From assembly GCA_963795775.1 (NCBI GenBank), contig CAWCJL010000008.1, forward strand, positions 248,001 through 312,000: a stretch of DNA of 64,000 nucleotides. Direction: 5' to 3'. Below, in pieces: positions 17,597-27,423 of the stretch. Numbering within the stretch: the stretch's first letter is position 1; each line of letters begins with the position of its first letter. The notes beneath the pieces were generated by a model, which was not told the DNA's origin, searched no databases, and was given only the letters and a program-made list of their open reading frames with translations. A program made the translations under genes and the position numbers. The DNA is from CAWCJL01 sp963795775 (GTDB taxonomy: Bacteria > Acidobacteriota > Terriglobia > Terriglobales > Acidobacteriaceae).

Positions 17597-17662
17597 GCTT
17601 CTCATCCAGAGGTAAGAGCGGTGGGGATGATTTCAGGCGCAGCCATTGACAGGAGAGGACGA

Positions 17663-20102
17663 ATGAAACATGTAGGCCCGCATGTCCGCGCAGCAATCCT
17701 GCTTCTTACTGGATTTCTTGCCGCAGGAAGTCTCCCGATTCTGGCTCAGAATGACAGCTTCGTTCTCGACCGTACTGACAGGGCGATTGTGCTGGAGCCT
17801 TACGCGCCTAATATCATTCGTCATCACCTTCAGCAAGACCAAGGAAGCGGCCGTTGCGCCGCCCGGGTATGGATTTGTGGGGAAGCCATCGATGGGTGAC
17901 TGGACTCACCAGCAGGACTCCAGCGGGAATGATGTCTTCCGCTCGGCGCGAATGGTCATTCATATTACTCCAGACAAGTTGCCGCAATCGCAAATGCCGC
18001 ATCGCATGCCGCTGGACGAGCTGAATGAGTCGCTGAGAGAGAAGTACTTCGGCCACGGTGAGAACAGGAACGGGCCGAAGAACGACACGGTCACCATAAC
18101 GACTTCTTCGGGAACTCCGCTCCTGACGATGTGGAACTGGAACATGATCCCCAATCGATCTGAAGCGGCAAACGGGAATGACGCGAATCAGGAAGAGAAA
18201 GATCCGGGTTACCGTGTCTCAGCAACGTTCAATTCGCCCACTGGAGAGCATTATTACGGCTTAGGTCAACAGCAGCAGGGTGTTCTCGATCTGCGAGATC
18301 ACCGCATCAACTGCTGGCATGACTATTCTTCGATAGGTGGACAGAATGTCTGTGTCCCGTTCATGGTATCCAGCCGCGGTTACGGCTTGATCTGGGACAA
18401 CCCTTCCAAGACCACGGTGGACCTCGGTTTTAACCAGCAGAACGTGTGGTCTTCAGAGGTCGGCGATCGCGTGTCATTCTTTGTCATCGCGGGAGATAAA
18501 AGCGACGAGATCTACAAAGGATATCGTGACTTAACCGGGGTCACCCATATGTTGCCAAGGGCGACCTATGGCTATATCCAGAGCAAGGCCATTTATCCCA
18601 CGCAGGATCAGCTCCTGGCAGTTGCGAAGGAGTATCGCGATCGGCAACTGCCGCTGGACGTTCTGGTTGTGGACTTTCTCAATATGACCAGGCAGGGCGA
18701 GCTTGATCTGGACCCGGCCCGGTGGCCCGATCCGGCTGCCATGAATAAGCAGTTGCACTCAATGGATATCCGGACGCTACTCAGCGTTTGGCCGCATTTC
18801 GCTCCCGGGACGCAGTTCTATGACATGCTTCGCGAGAAAGGCTGGCTCATCCACACGGCCGACGGCAAGCCTGATCTGGGTGGCTTCAAGGATACAATTG
18901 GCCCGAATATAGATACTACGAATCCCGCAGCAGCCAAATGGTTTTGGGAGTCCATCAGAGACCGGTACATCAAGCCGTACGGCTTTGATTACATCTGGCT
19001 GGACGAGACGGAGCCGGACATCGATCCGGCGAAGGACTTCTTTTCGATCGGTTCAGGAACTCGCTACTACAACATATATCCCTTGTTTCATACGGCCTCC
19101 GTATACGAGGGATTCCGGCGCGACTTCGGAGATAGCCGACGCGTCATGATTCTTGCCCGCGCGGCATATCTCGGGGCTCAGCGAAACGGGACGGTGTTCT
19201 GGTCGAGTGACATTACTTCGACCTGGGACATGCTGAAGCGTTCCATCCCTGCCGGCTTGAATTTTACGGCAACCGGCATGCCGTATTGGGATACGGACAT
19301 CGCCGGTTTCTTCTCGCCCAACATTTACCCGGGCTACCACGCCGCACATACCCCGTTGATTGATCCCTCGGATGCACGCGGAACCGTGGATGGCTACGAG
19401 GACTACCCAGAGTTATTTGTGCGCTGGTTTCAGTGGGGAACCTTCCAGCCGGTGATGCGCGCTCACGGCGAGAGGAACCATAACGAGGTATGGTCGTACG
19501 GCAAGCAGGCCGAACCGATCCTTGCCAAATATCTGCGCCTGAGATACCAGTTACTGCCCTACACTTACTCGCTGGCCTACGGAACATATCAGAACGGTGC
19601 TCCGTTCATGCGCGCGCTGTTTATGGACTTCGGCAACGACCCGAACGTCTCCGATATTCGGGACGAGTATATGTTCGGACCGGCATTTCTCGTCGCGCCG
19701 GTAACTGAGCAGGGGGCGACGAGCCGGAAAGTGTATCTACCGGCCGGCTGTGACTGGTACAACTACTGGACCAATGAACGGCTGAAGGGTGGACAAACGA
19801 TTACGGCCAACGCTCCGATCGATACGATTCCGCTGTTTGTGCGGGCAGGGTCCATCGTGCCGTTGGGATCTCCCGTACAAAGTGCACAGCAGAAGCAGGC
19901 GATTGCTTCTGTACGCGTCTATCCCGGAGCGAATGCAGAGTTTACGCTCTTTTCCGATGACGGCACGACCTACTCTTACGAGAAGGGCGGCAGCACGATC
20001 ACGAAGCTCCATTGGGATAACGCGCGACAGCAGTTGACACATGAGGGTGCCCCGGCGTGGAGCGCTCCGGACAAGGAGGTGGTACAGGTCATTGGTCATT
20101 GA
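17663..20102 (+). pseudogene. GH31 alpha-xylosidase-like gene with a single-base frameshift near its start
   Basis: Encodes a secreted GH31 alpha-glycosidase. The ATG at 17663 follows a strong AGGAGAGGA site and opens a signal peptide ending near PILAQN. The frame is right until about codon 53, where one extra base (about 17822, in CGTCATCACC) shifts it. The remaining roughly 760 codons are open in the next frame. The paralog at 33527-35941 reads straight through the same place (PNIVRVTLS versus PNIIR then ITFSK), which fixes the break. Catalytic motifs are intact: nucleophile region YIWLDETEPD, acid/base region GAQRNGTVFWSSD. The TEPD form of the nucleophile motif fits the alpha-xylosidase subgroup. 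The downstream frame alone would lack a signal peptide. It is either a sequencing error or a very recent loss. Confidence 0.85.
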
Positions 20103-20338
20103 ATCTTGTGGGCTAAGTGGTAGGTGCTGGTTTTGCCAGATGAAACTGGGTTTCTCTCACATTGAACGTGAGGACGGGGGATGAAGAGCGGTTCAGCGAA
20201 GAGCAGACCATCGTACGTTGAGCAGCATGAGGCGGGAGTGAGGACCCTGGAGTTATGCCGTGCGCATGGGATCCGCGCGGCGGCATTCTAGCAATGGAGT
20301 CGAAGTTCTGGGGTATGGACTTGGAGGGAGATGCACCC

Positions 20339-21106
20339 GTGGTGACTACGACAGAGATTGCAGCGAATGTATACCGCATTTCTATGTTCGTTCCAGATAT
20401 CAACCTGGAGTTCAGCCATTTTCTCGTGAAGGATGACGAACCCCTTCTGTTTCATGCAGGGCTGAGAGGGATGTTTCCTGCGTTACGCGAAGAGATCGGA
20501 CGAGTGATCGATATCTCAAAGATCAGGCATATCGGGTTCAGCCATTTCGAGTCGGACGAATGCGGCGCGTTGAATGAGTGGCTTGCGCTTGCTCCGGCCG
20601 CACAACCGGTCTGCGGGCTGGTCGGCGCGCTGGTAAGCGTCAACGACTTCGCGATCCGCCCTGCTCGCGCCCTCAGCAGGGATGATCTTCTTTCCACTGG
20701 CCAGTACCGGTTTCGCTTTCTACCGACGCCGCATGTACCGCACGGCTGGGATGCGGGCGTTCTCTTTGAGGAATCAGAACGAACACTATTCTGCTCCGAC
20801 CTGTTTCACCAATGGGGCCACCGGGAAGCGACGACGGACAAGAGCATTATCGAACGGTGCAAAGACGCTCTACTGGAAAGCGAGTCGGGGCCGTTCGCGA
20901 ATTACGTGCCATACACGCACCACACAGGACGCGTACTCGAGTCGTTAGCGGAACGTGAGCCGAAGACGCTCGCGACGATGCACGGTTCAAGCTACTACGG
21001 CGATGGAGCCCAGGCGCTCCGGGACCTCGCAGGCGTAATGCGCGATGTGCTCGGGCCGAAAGCTGAGTCCGGCGAAACGACACCTGTAGGCACGATCGCG
21101 AGCTGA
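20339..21106 (+). CDS. MBL-fold metallo-hydrolase, oxygen-binding di-iron (ODP/flavodiiron-like) type
   Basis: 255-aa protein resembling the metallo-beta-lactamase module of flavodiiron proteins. The metal-ligand motif HFESDE (H-x-E-x-D) is present, a second cluster is HVPHGWDAG, then the bridging-acid region LFCSDLFHQWG and a late histidine in MHGSSYYGDG. The last segment also resembles the ODP proteins. There is no flavodoxin domain, so an electron partner would be separate. A role in O2/NO reduction or redox sensing is possible but unproven. GTG at 20339 was chosen because GGAGGGAG ends eight bases before it and the protein then opens MVTTTEIAANVYRI, as relatives do; in-frame ATGs at 20255 and 20294 have poor ribosome sites. 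It lies between the carbohydrate locus and the xox operon. Confidence 0.8.
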   Translation: MVTTTEIAANVYRISMFVPDINLEFSHFLVKDDEPLLFHAGLRGMFPALREEIGRVIDISKIRHIGFSHFESDECGALNEWLALAPAAQPVCGLVGALVSVNDFAIRPARALSRDDLLSTGQYRFRFLPTPHVPHGWDAGVLFEESERTLFCSDLFHQWGHREATTDKSIIERCKDALLESESGPFANYVPYTHHTGRVLESLAEREPKTLATMHGSSYYGDGAQALRDLAGVMRDVLGPKAESGETTPVGTIAS

Positions 21107-21263
21107 ACTCGCCAGTCAATCAGGACGCCAGAACCGGGCGGCTGGTTCGACCCGACCATTGCTGGATGTGGTTCCTCGGGCAGTGCCAAATTGCGCAGCA
21201 TTCCACGACAAGCATCCCGGTGTTGTATTCAGGAATCGGAGTACAGCAGGTCGGGATCACCCA

Positions 21264-23129
21264 GTGGGCTACGTGCAATCCTTTACGCTCTCTTCCGGTC
21301 GGCGAATTCTCCCGCTGCCTGTCCTCTCAGCAGCGTTTCTGGCGCTCATGCTCACCGGCTGCCATAACTTCGGCCCTTCCCAGAATCCTGAGCCGGCGCA
21401 GAAGGGCGACCTGCACGCCTATTCCGGCCAGCTTGAAAAGGACGATGGGCAGTGGGTACGCGCTTCCAAGGACTATGCCAACACCCGGTACAGCACGCTG
21501 GACCAGATCAACACGGGTAATGTCAAAAACCTGAAGCTGGCGTGGACGTTTTCGACCGGCGTGGACCGCGGGGAGGAAGCAGCGCCGATCGTGGTCAATA
21601 ACACGATGTACGTGGTGACTCCCTGGCCGAACACGCTGTTCGCCTTGGACCTGACCAAGCCCGGCGCACCGATGAAGTGGAAGTATGATCCAAACCCATC
21701 CCGCGCGGCCAAGGGCGTGGCCTGCTGCGATTGGGTGAATCGCGGAGCGGTCTTTGCCGACGGAAAGATTATCTACAACACCCTGGATGGCTACACGGTC
21801 GGGGTGGATGCGAACAGCGGCAAAGAGCTATGGAAGACGCACCTGGCCGACATTCAGAAGGGCGAGAGCATCACCATGGCGCCCATGGTGGTGCATGACA
21901 AGGCGTTTGTGGGCGTAAGCGGCGGCGAGTTCGGCATCCGCGGCTGGATGTCGGCGGTGAACATCAATACCGGGAAGCTGGTGTGGCGGGCGTATCACAC
22001 CGGGCCGGACAAGGATGTTCTGATCGGACCGCGCTTTAAACCCTATTACCAGAGCGACCGCGGGCAGGATTTGGGAGTGAAGACCTGGCCGGCCGACGCC
22101 TGGAAAATCGGCGGCGGCGGAGCATGGGGATTTCTCGCCTACGATCCGTCGCTGAATCTCATCTATTACGGCACCGCCAATCCCGGTCCATGGAACCCGG
22201 AGGTCCGGCCCGGAGACAACAAATGGACGGCGGGGGTTTTTGCACGGGATCCTGACACAGGTGAGGCGGTCTGGTTCTACCAGATGTCGCCCCACGACCT
22301 GTATGACTGGGACGGCATCAACGAGGACATCCTGCTCGATCTGCCATTCCAGGGCAGCACGCGGAAGGTGCTGATTCGTCCGGACCGTAACGGTTACGTA
22401 TACGAGATCGATCGCGCGACGGGCCAGGTGCTGCAGGCGAGTCCCTACGTATACATCAACACGACGACCGGCGTAGACCTGCAGACCGGACAATTGAAAC
22501 ACGTAGCGGCGAAGGCCATCCGCACCGGGCAGACGGTGCATGACGTTTGCCCCATGGCGCCGGGGGCCAAGGACTGGCAGCCTGCGTCGTTTTCGCCGAA
22601 GACCGGCCTGGTCTACATCCCGCACGAGAACATGTGCATGGACGAAGAAGGGCTCTCGCCGAACTACATTGCCGGCACGCCGTACATCGGGGTGAACGTG
22701 AAGTACTACGCCGGGCCGGGCGGCAACATGGGCGAGCTGACCGCTTGGGACCCGATCGGGGCGAAGCCGGTGTGGAAGATCAAGGACAAGTTTCCCATCT
22801 GGAGCGGTACGGTGACGACCGCCGGCGACCTGGTGTTCTTCGGCACCATGGATGGATGGTTCAAGGCGGTGGACGCGAAGACCGGCAACCTGCTGTGGCA
22901 GTTCAAGACTGGGTCGGGCATTATCGGCCAGCCGGTTACGTATCGCGGGCCGGACGGGAAACAGTACGTGGCGATTCTTTCCGGAATAGGCGGGTGGCCG
23001 GGGGTGATCGTGTCCGGCGACCTGGATACGCGCGACGACACGGCCGCCAATGGCTGGGGCAGCGCCATGCGCGATCTGCCGAAGGTGACCACCAAGGGAG
23101 GCATGCTCTATGTCTTTGCGCTTCCCTAG
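21264..23129 (+). CDS. xoxF: PQQ-dependent methanol/alcohol dehydrogenase, lanthanide type (XoxF-like)
   Basis: About 621-aa quinoprotein dehydrogenase with an eight-bladed propeller, acting outside the inner membrane. The adjacent-cysteine ring motif GVACCDWVNRG is at residues about 152-162. Metal-site residues are Glu222 (GGEFGIRG), Asn306 (GTANPGPWN), catalytic Asp348 and the extra Asp350 in HDLYDWDG; this D-x-D is the mark of lanthanide-dependent XoxF/ExaF enzymes rather than Ca-dependent MxaF. The product would oxidise methanol or another alcohol and pass electrons to XoxG. The N-terminus has an RR-containing signal and the lipobox LTGC (Cys33), suggesting a lipoprotein, which is unusual. 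The start is uncertain (GTG at 21264 or 21273). It overlaps xoxJ by 20 bases. Confidence 0.92.
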   Translation: MGYVQSFTLSSGRRILPLPVLSAAFLALMLTGCHNFGPSQNPEPAQKGDLHAYSGQLEKDDGQWVRASKDYANTRYSTLDQINTGNVKNLKLAWTFSTGVDRGEEAAPIVVNNTMYVVTPWPNTLFALDLTKPGAPMKWKYDPNPSRAAKGVACCDWVNRGAVFADGKIIYNTLDGYTVGVDANSGKELWKTHLADIQKGESITMAPMVVHDKAFVGVSGGEFGIRGWMSAVNINTGKLVWRAYHTGPDKDVLIGPRFKPYYQSDRGQDLGVKTWPADAWKIGGGGAWGFLAYDPSLNLIYYGTANPGPWNPEVRPGDNKWTAGVFARDPDTGEAVWFYQMSPHDLYDWDGINEDILLDLPFQGSTRKVLIRPDRNGYVYEIDRATGQVLQASPYVYINTTTGVDLQTGQLKHVAAKAIRTGQTVHDVCPMAPGAKDWQPASFSPKTGLVYIPHENMCMDEEGLSPNYIAGTPYIGVNVKYYAGPGGNMGELTAWDPIGAKPVWKIKDKFPIWSGTVTTAGDLVFFGTMDGWFKAVDAKTGNLLWQFKTGSGIIGQPVTYRGPDGKQYVAILSGIGGWPGVIVSGDLDTRDDTAANGWGSAMRDLPKVTTKGGMLYVFALP

Positions 23130-23922
23130 CCGCGTCGGAGCCTGCATGGCAGTGGGGCTGATGGCGCTCGCTTCCCTGCCGGGACTGGCACAGAAGAAGG
23201 CGCTGCGTATCTGCGCCGATCCTGACAACCTGCCCTACTCCCACCAGAACCGCAGCGGGTTTGATAACAAGATTGGTGCCCTGCTGGCGCGGGAGATGGG
23301 CCGCAGGCCGGCGTTTGTCTGGGCGCGCGCACGGCGCGGCTTTGTGCGTGAAGAATTTAACCGGGGCGCCTGTGACGTGATGATGGGCGTTCCGTCCGGC
23401 ATGCGTGGCCTGCTGACAACAGAGCCATACTACCGCTCTACCTATGTCTTCGTGACGCGGCGGCAAGATCACCTGCACATTGCGTCCTTCAGCGATCCGC
23501 AACTGAATGCAAAGCGGATCGGTCTGCAGGTGATGGAAGAGGACCTGTCTCCGCCGTCGCTCCCGCTGGTGCGGAGCGGACATGCAGCACAGCTCGTCGG
23601 CTATGGGTCGTTTGGGAAAGAGGCGGGCGAAGTGGTGCGGGCCGTGGCCGAGAAACGGGTCGGGCTGGCCGTGGTATGGGGGCCGCTGGCGGGCTACTAC
23701 AACCAACGACAGAGGCTAGCGCTGGAGCTTGAGCCAGTGTCACCGCCGGTCGATGCCGGCGTGCCGATGGTCTTCGACATGACGATCGGGGTGCATCGCG
23801 GAGACACTGCGCTGCGAGCACAGCTTTCCCGTGCAATCGAACGCGAAAAAGGCGCCATTGACCACATCCTGAGCGAGTACGGGGTGCCGCTTCTGCCGAT
23901 GGCTCCTGGCGGTGTCTCATGA
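23110..23922 (+). CDS. xoxJ: XoxJ/MxaJ-like periplasmic solute-binding protein of a quinoprotein system
   Basis: 270-aa protein with a signal peptide (about residues 1-28, LASLPGLAQK) and a periplasmic-binding-protein type II fold. It begins LRICADPDNLPYSHQNRSGF, the signature of quinoprotein-dehydrogenase-associated binding proteins (MxaJ/XoxJ). Such proteins are thought to help mature or activate the dehydrogenase rather than to serve an ABC transporter, and no transporter genes are nearby. The start overlaps xoxF by 20 bases and the stop overlaps xoxG (ATGA), indicating tight coupling. Confidence 0.88.
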   Translation: MSLRFPSRVGACMAVGLMALASLPGLAQKKALRICADPDNLPYSHQNRSGFDNKIGALLAREMGRRPAFVWARARRGFVREEFNRGACDVMMGVPSGMRGLLTTEPYYRSTYVFVTRRQDHLHIASFSDPQLNAKRIGLQVMEEDLSPPSLPLVRSGHAAQLVGYGSFGKEAGEVVRAVAEKRVGLAVVWGPLAGYYNQRQRLALELEPVSPPVDAGVPMVFDMTIGVHRGDTALRAQLSRAIEREKGAIDHILSEYGVPLLPMAPGGVS

Positions 23923-24476
23923 GATTGGCTATCAGCTTCGTCGCAAGTGCAGGCTTGCTGGTGCTGTTGCCCGGGTGTCAGCGGGAGCGGCGCGTCTTTG
24001 ACCCGGGCGCTATCAGCTCGCAGCCGGTGGATGCGGTACAGGTAAGTGCATTGCATGTTGGGCAGATGCAGTCGCCGCCACCGACCTACAGCCAGTACGC
24101 GAACAGTGCCTACGCCGTCAGCGAGGGCAAGCGCCTGTTTGAGGCCTACAACTGCGCGGGGTGCCACCAGCACGGCGGCGGCGGAATCGGTCCCGCGCTG
24201 ATGGATGCGAAGTGGATTTACGGGAGCCGGCCAGAGCAGATCCACGCCACCATTGTGCAGGGCCGCCCGAACGGGATGCCGACCTTTGCGGGAAAGATTC
24301 CGGACTACCAGGTATGGGAGTTGGTGGCGTACGTCCGGTCGATGAGTGGGCAACTCCCGAGTGACGTTGCGCCCTCGCGTAGCGACGAGATGCCGGTGAC
24401 CAAGGCAGAGCAGGCAGAGCCGAAGGAGCATCCGACGGACGAATCGCAGCAACCACTGGCGAGGCCGGAGAAATGA
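23919..24476 (+). CDS. xoxG: XoxG-like lipoprotein cytochrome c
   Basis: 185-aa mono-haem cytochrome c. The N-terminus is a lipoprotein signal (LLVLLPGC, Cys at about residue 20). The haem site is CAGCH at about residues 80-84, and the distal methionine is probably in RPNGMPTF. A charged Glu/Lys/Pro-rich tail of about 40 residues ends the protein. By position after xoxFJ it is the likely electron acceptor of the dehydrogenase and would hand electrons to the oxidase encoded next. The stop overlaps the start of the oxidase subunit II gene. Confidence 0.87.
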   Translation: MRLAISFVASAGLLVLLPGCQRERRVFDPGAISSQPVDAVQVSALHVGQMQSPPPTYSQYANSAYAVSEGKRLFEAYNCAGCHQHGGGGIGPALMDAKWIYGSRPEQIHATIVQGRPNGMPTFAGKIPDYQVWELVAYVRSMSGQLPSDVAPSRSDEMPVTKAEQAEPKEHPTDESQQPLARPEK

Positions 24477-25486
24477 ACGCGCTGCTGGCATTGGCAGTGG
24501 CGGTGCTCGCCGTGCCGGGGTTCCAGGACAACCACTCTGCGCTCGACCCGGTGGGCCCGCAGGCTGCGCATATTGAGCACCAGTTCGCGCTCACGTTCTG
24601 GATCACGGCGATTGTGTACGCACTCGTGATGATCGGGCTGGTGGTGGCGGTGGCTCGACGGCGGCATGACCGTCCGGACATGCCGCCGCCAATGCCGACG
24701 GACGAGGCGAGCGACAGCTTTGCCAACAAGGCCGTGATCGGCGCAATGGCCGGCACGGTCATCCTGCTCTTCGTGATGCTGGTGGGGAGCTTTCTGACCA
24801 GCCGGGCAACGGCAGCGCTGGTGAAACCGAACCCGGTCACTATCAATGTGTACGGACACCAATGGTGGTGGGAGCTCAACTATTCCAGCGGTGAGCCGGA
24901 CAGGATATTCGACTCCGCCAACGAGCTCCACATTCCGACGGGCGTGCCGGTGAAGCTGCAGATGACCTCGCGCGATGTGATCCACAGCTTCTGGGCGCCC
25001 AACATTCACGGCAAGCGCGATCTGCTTCCGGGCTATCAGCAGGAGTATTGGTTCCAGGTGGACCAGCCGGGGCGATGGCGCGGACAGTGCGCCGAGTTCT
25101 GCGGTGAGCAGCACGCGCACATGTCGTTCTACGTGGTCGCGGAGCCGATGGCGCAGTACCTGGCCTGGACGAATGCGCAGGCGCAGCCTGCGCCGGACCC
25201 GACCAACCCGCAGACGGCGCATGGACAGCGTGTCTTCCTGACGCATGCCTGCGTGATGTGCCACACCATTCGGGGCACGACAGCAGCGGCGCGCATCGGG
25301 CCGGATCTGACACACCTGGCCAGCCGTGAATCAATTGGCGCCGGCACGCTGGCCAACAATGTCGGCAATCTCGCCGGCTGGATCAGCAACCCCCAGAGCG
25401 TGAAGCCGGGGTCGCGCATGCCGCCCAATCCGCTACCCTCGCAGGACCTGCAGGACCTGCTCGCTTACCTGGAGACGCTGCGATGA
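24473..25486 (+). CDS. ctaC: Cytochrome c oxidase subunit II, caa3 type with fused cytochrome c
   Basis: 337-aa subunit II. Two membrane helices (about residues 40-61 and 87-110) are followed by a cupredoxin domain with a complete CuA site: His171, Cys206, Glu208, Cys210, His214, Met217 (CAEFCGEQHAHM). A C-terminal cytochrome c domain carries CVMCH (260-264) and a methionine ligand in SRMP (about 316). The fusion lets the oxidase accept electrons without a separate soluble carrier. The start overlaps xoxG and the stop overlaps coxA, each by four bases, so the oxidase is part of the xox transcript. Confidence 0.95.
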   Translation: MNALLALAVAVLAVPGFQDNHSALDPVGPQAAHIEHQFALTFWITAIVYALVMIGLVVAVARRRHDRPDMPPPMPTDEASDSFANKAVIGAMAGTVILLFVMLVGSFLTSRATAALVKPNPVTINVYGHQWWWELNYSSGEPDRIFDSANELHIPTGVPVKLQMTSRDVIHSFWAPNIHGKRDLLPGYQQEYWFQVDQPGRWRGQCAEFCGEQHAHMSFYVVAEPMAQYLAWTNAQAQPAPDPTNPQTAHGQRVFLTHACVMCHTIRGTTAAARIGPDLTHLASRESIGAGTLANNVGNLAGWISNPQSVKPGSRMPPNPLPSQDLQDLLAYLETLR

Positions 25487-27423
25487 GCACTGCCGCCCTG
25501 GGACCACGCACACCGGAGTTGCTGGCACAAACCGAGCACGCGCGGCAACTGGAGACCATCTGGCGTGAGCCCTCGGGCTTTTTCGGCTGGTTCAAGCACG
25601 TGCACCATACCTCGATCGGCAAGCGGTACATGGTGACGGCGTTTGTCTTCTTCCTGCTGGCCGGGTTGCTAGCTGGAGCGATGCGGCTGCAACTGGCCTT
25701 CCCCGAGGCGCACATCCTCGGCCCGGACCTGTACAACCAGGTCTTCACGATGCACGGCACCACGATGATGTTCCTTTTTGCGGTGCCGATGATGTTTGAG
25801 GCTCTCAGCGTATATTTCGTGCCGATGATGGTGGGCGCGCGCAACATCGCCTTCCCCCGGCTGAACGCGTACAGCTACTACCTGTACCTGTTCGGCGGGA
25901 TTATGCTGTTCGCCGCGTTCTTCACGAACACAGGTGCAGACCGCGGCTGGTTCGCGTATGTGCCGCTCTCTGGTCCCGACTACGGACCGGGGAAGCGCCC
26001 GGACTTCTGGGCGCAGATGATCACCTTCACTGAAGTATCGGCTCTCGCCGTTGCAGTGGAGATTGTGGTCACGGCCTTCCGCCTGCGCGCCCCCGGCATG
26101 TCGCTGAACCGCATGCCTATCTTTGTGTGGGGGCAAGTGGTCACGGCGTTCATGGTGATCTTCGCCATGCCCGGCGTGGTGGTCTCGAGCACCATGCTGC
26201 TGCTCGACCGCACGGCGAGCACGCAGTTCTTCAACCCATCCGCAGGCGGAGATGTGCTGCTGTATCAGCACTTGTTCTGGTGGTTTGGACATCCCGAGGT
26301 CTACATCATCTTCATTCCGGGCACGGCGATTGTTTCGACTGTGCTGGTCGCGTTCACGCGGCGTCATATCTTCGGCTATCTCGCGCTGGTGCTCTCGCTC
26401 ATCGCGACCGGCTTTATCGCGTTCGGGCTGTGGGTCCATCACATGTTCGCTACCGGACTGCCGCAGATGGGCGAAAGCTTCTTTACCGCAGCGAGCATGA
26501 TGATTGCGATTCCGAGCGGTGCCCAGATCTTCTGCTGGCTGGCGACGGTCGCCACCGGCAAGGTTGTGCTGAAAACACCCATGTGGTGGGTGCTGGGATT
26601 TTTCTTCGTCTTTGTGATGGGCGGCATGACGGGCATGTTCCTGGCCTCGGTGCCGGTCGATCTGCAGGTGCACGATACGTACTTCGTGGTGGCCCATTTC
26701 CACTACGTACTGATTGGTGGAGCGGTCTTCCCACTCTTCGCCGGACTTACCTACTGGTTCCCCAAGATCACCGGGAGAATGCTGAGTGAGAAGCTTGGGT
26801 TCTGGAGCTTTTGGCTCTTCTTTCTTGGCTTCAATATCACCTTCTTCCCGATGCACCTGCTTGGGCTGCGGGGCATGCCGCGACGCGTCTACACCTATCC
26901 GCCGCACATGGGCTGGACGCACCTGAGCCAGGTGGCGTCCTCGGGTTACCTGCTGCTGTTTGCTTCCGTGGCGATCTTTCTGTGGAACGTATTTCGCAGC
27001 CTGCGTCACGGTGCTATGGCCGGCTCGAATCCCTGGCAGGCGGGCACGCTGGAGTGGGCGACCGTTTCGCCTCCGCCGCCGTATAACTTCGTCGAGTTGC
27101 CAACCGTGAACGGACGGGAAGCCTTGTGGGACGCGGCGCCGAACCAGCCGATCGTAGTGGGGCTGCACCAGGACTGCCGCTCGTTCCTGACCACGCGCAC
27201 GCTGGACGCGGAGCCGGACGGTGTCGATGAGTTCCCTGCTCCGACGGCATGGCCCTTCTGGGCGGCGGTAGCCACGTCGTTCATGTTCATCGCCAGCATC
27301 TTCCGGCCGATCGGCTTCACCATCGGACTGGTGCCGGTGGCAATCACGATGATCGGCTGGTTCTGGCCAGACAAACAGGCCGCCGCACGGCGCCGGGCGA
27401 GAGACAAATGGCAGAAGCGCTAG
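25483..27423 (+). CDS. ctaD: Cytochrome c oxidase subunit I
   Basis: 646-aa haem-copper oxidase catalytic subunit with about twelve to fourteen membrane helices. Ligands visible: His91 (MHGTTM, low-spin haem), His270/Glu272/Tyr274 (GHPEVYI, CuB, proton relay and cross-linked Tyr), His319-His320 (HHMFATG, CuB), His405 (haem a3) and His407 (haem a) in FVVAHFHYV. Presence of the glutamate in HPEV indicates an A-type (mitochondrial-like) enzyme. It reduces O2 to water and pumps protons. The last 16 bases overlap the next gene. Confidence 0.97.
   Translation: MSTAALGPRTPELLAQTEHARQLETIWREPSGFFGWFKHVHHTSIGKRYMVTAFVFFLLAGLLAGAMRLQLAFPEAHILGPDLYNQVFTMHGTTMMFLFAVPMMFEALSVYFVPMMVGARNIAFPRLNAYSYYLYLFGGIMLFAAFFTNTGADRGWFAYVPLSGPDYGPGKRPDFWAQMITFTEVSALAVAVEIVVTAFRLRAPGMSLNRMPIFVWGQVVTAFMVIFAMPGVVVSSTMLLLDRTASTQFFNPSAGGDVLLYQHLFWWFGHPEVYIIFIPGTAIVSTVLVAFTRRHIFGYLALVLSLIATGFIAFGLWVHHMFATGLPQMGESFFTAASMMIAIPSGAQIFCWLATVATGKVVLKTPMWWVLGFFFVFVMGGMTGMFLASVPVDLQVHDTYFVVAHFHYVLIGGAVFPLFAGLTYWFPKITGRMLSEKLGFWSFWLFFLGFNITFFPMHLLGLRGMPRRVYTYPPHMGWTHLSQVASSGYLLLFASVAIFLWNVFRSLRHGAMAGSNPWQAGTLEWATVSPPPPYNFVELPTVNGREALWDAAPNQPIVVGLHQDCRSFLTTRTLDAEPDGVDEFPAPTAWPFWAAVATSFMFIASIFRPIGFTIGLVPVAITMIGWFWPDKQAAARRRARDKWQKR

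Noticed and set aside
25669..27168. Long open frame opposite oxidase subunit I
   Set aside because: Antisense shadow of a highly conserved gene; His/Arg-rich low-complexity sequence.
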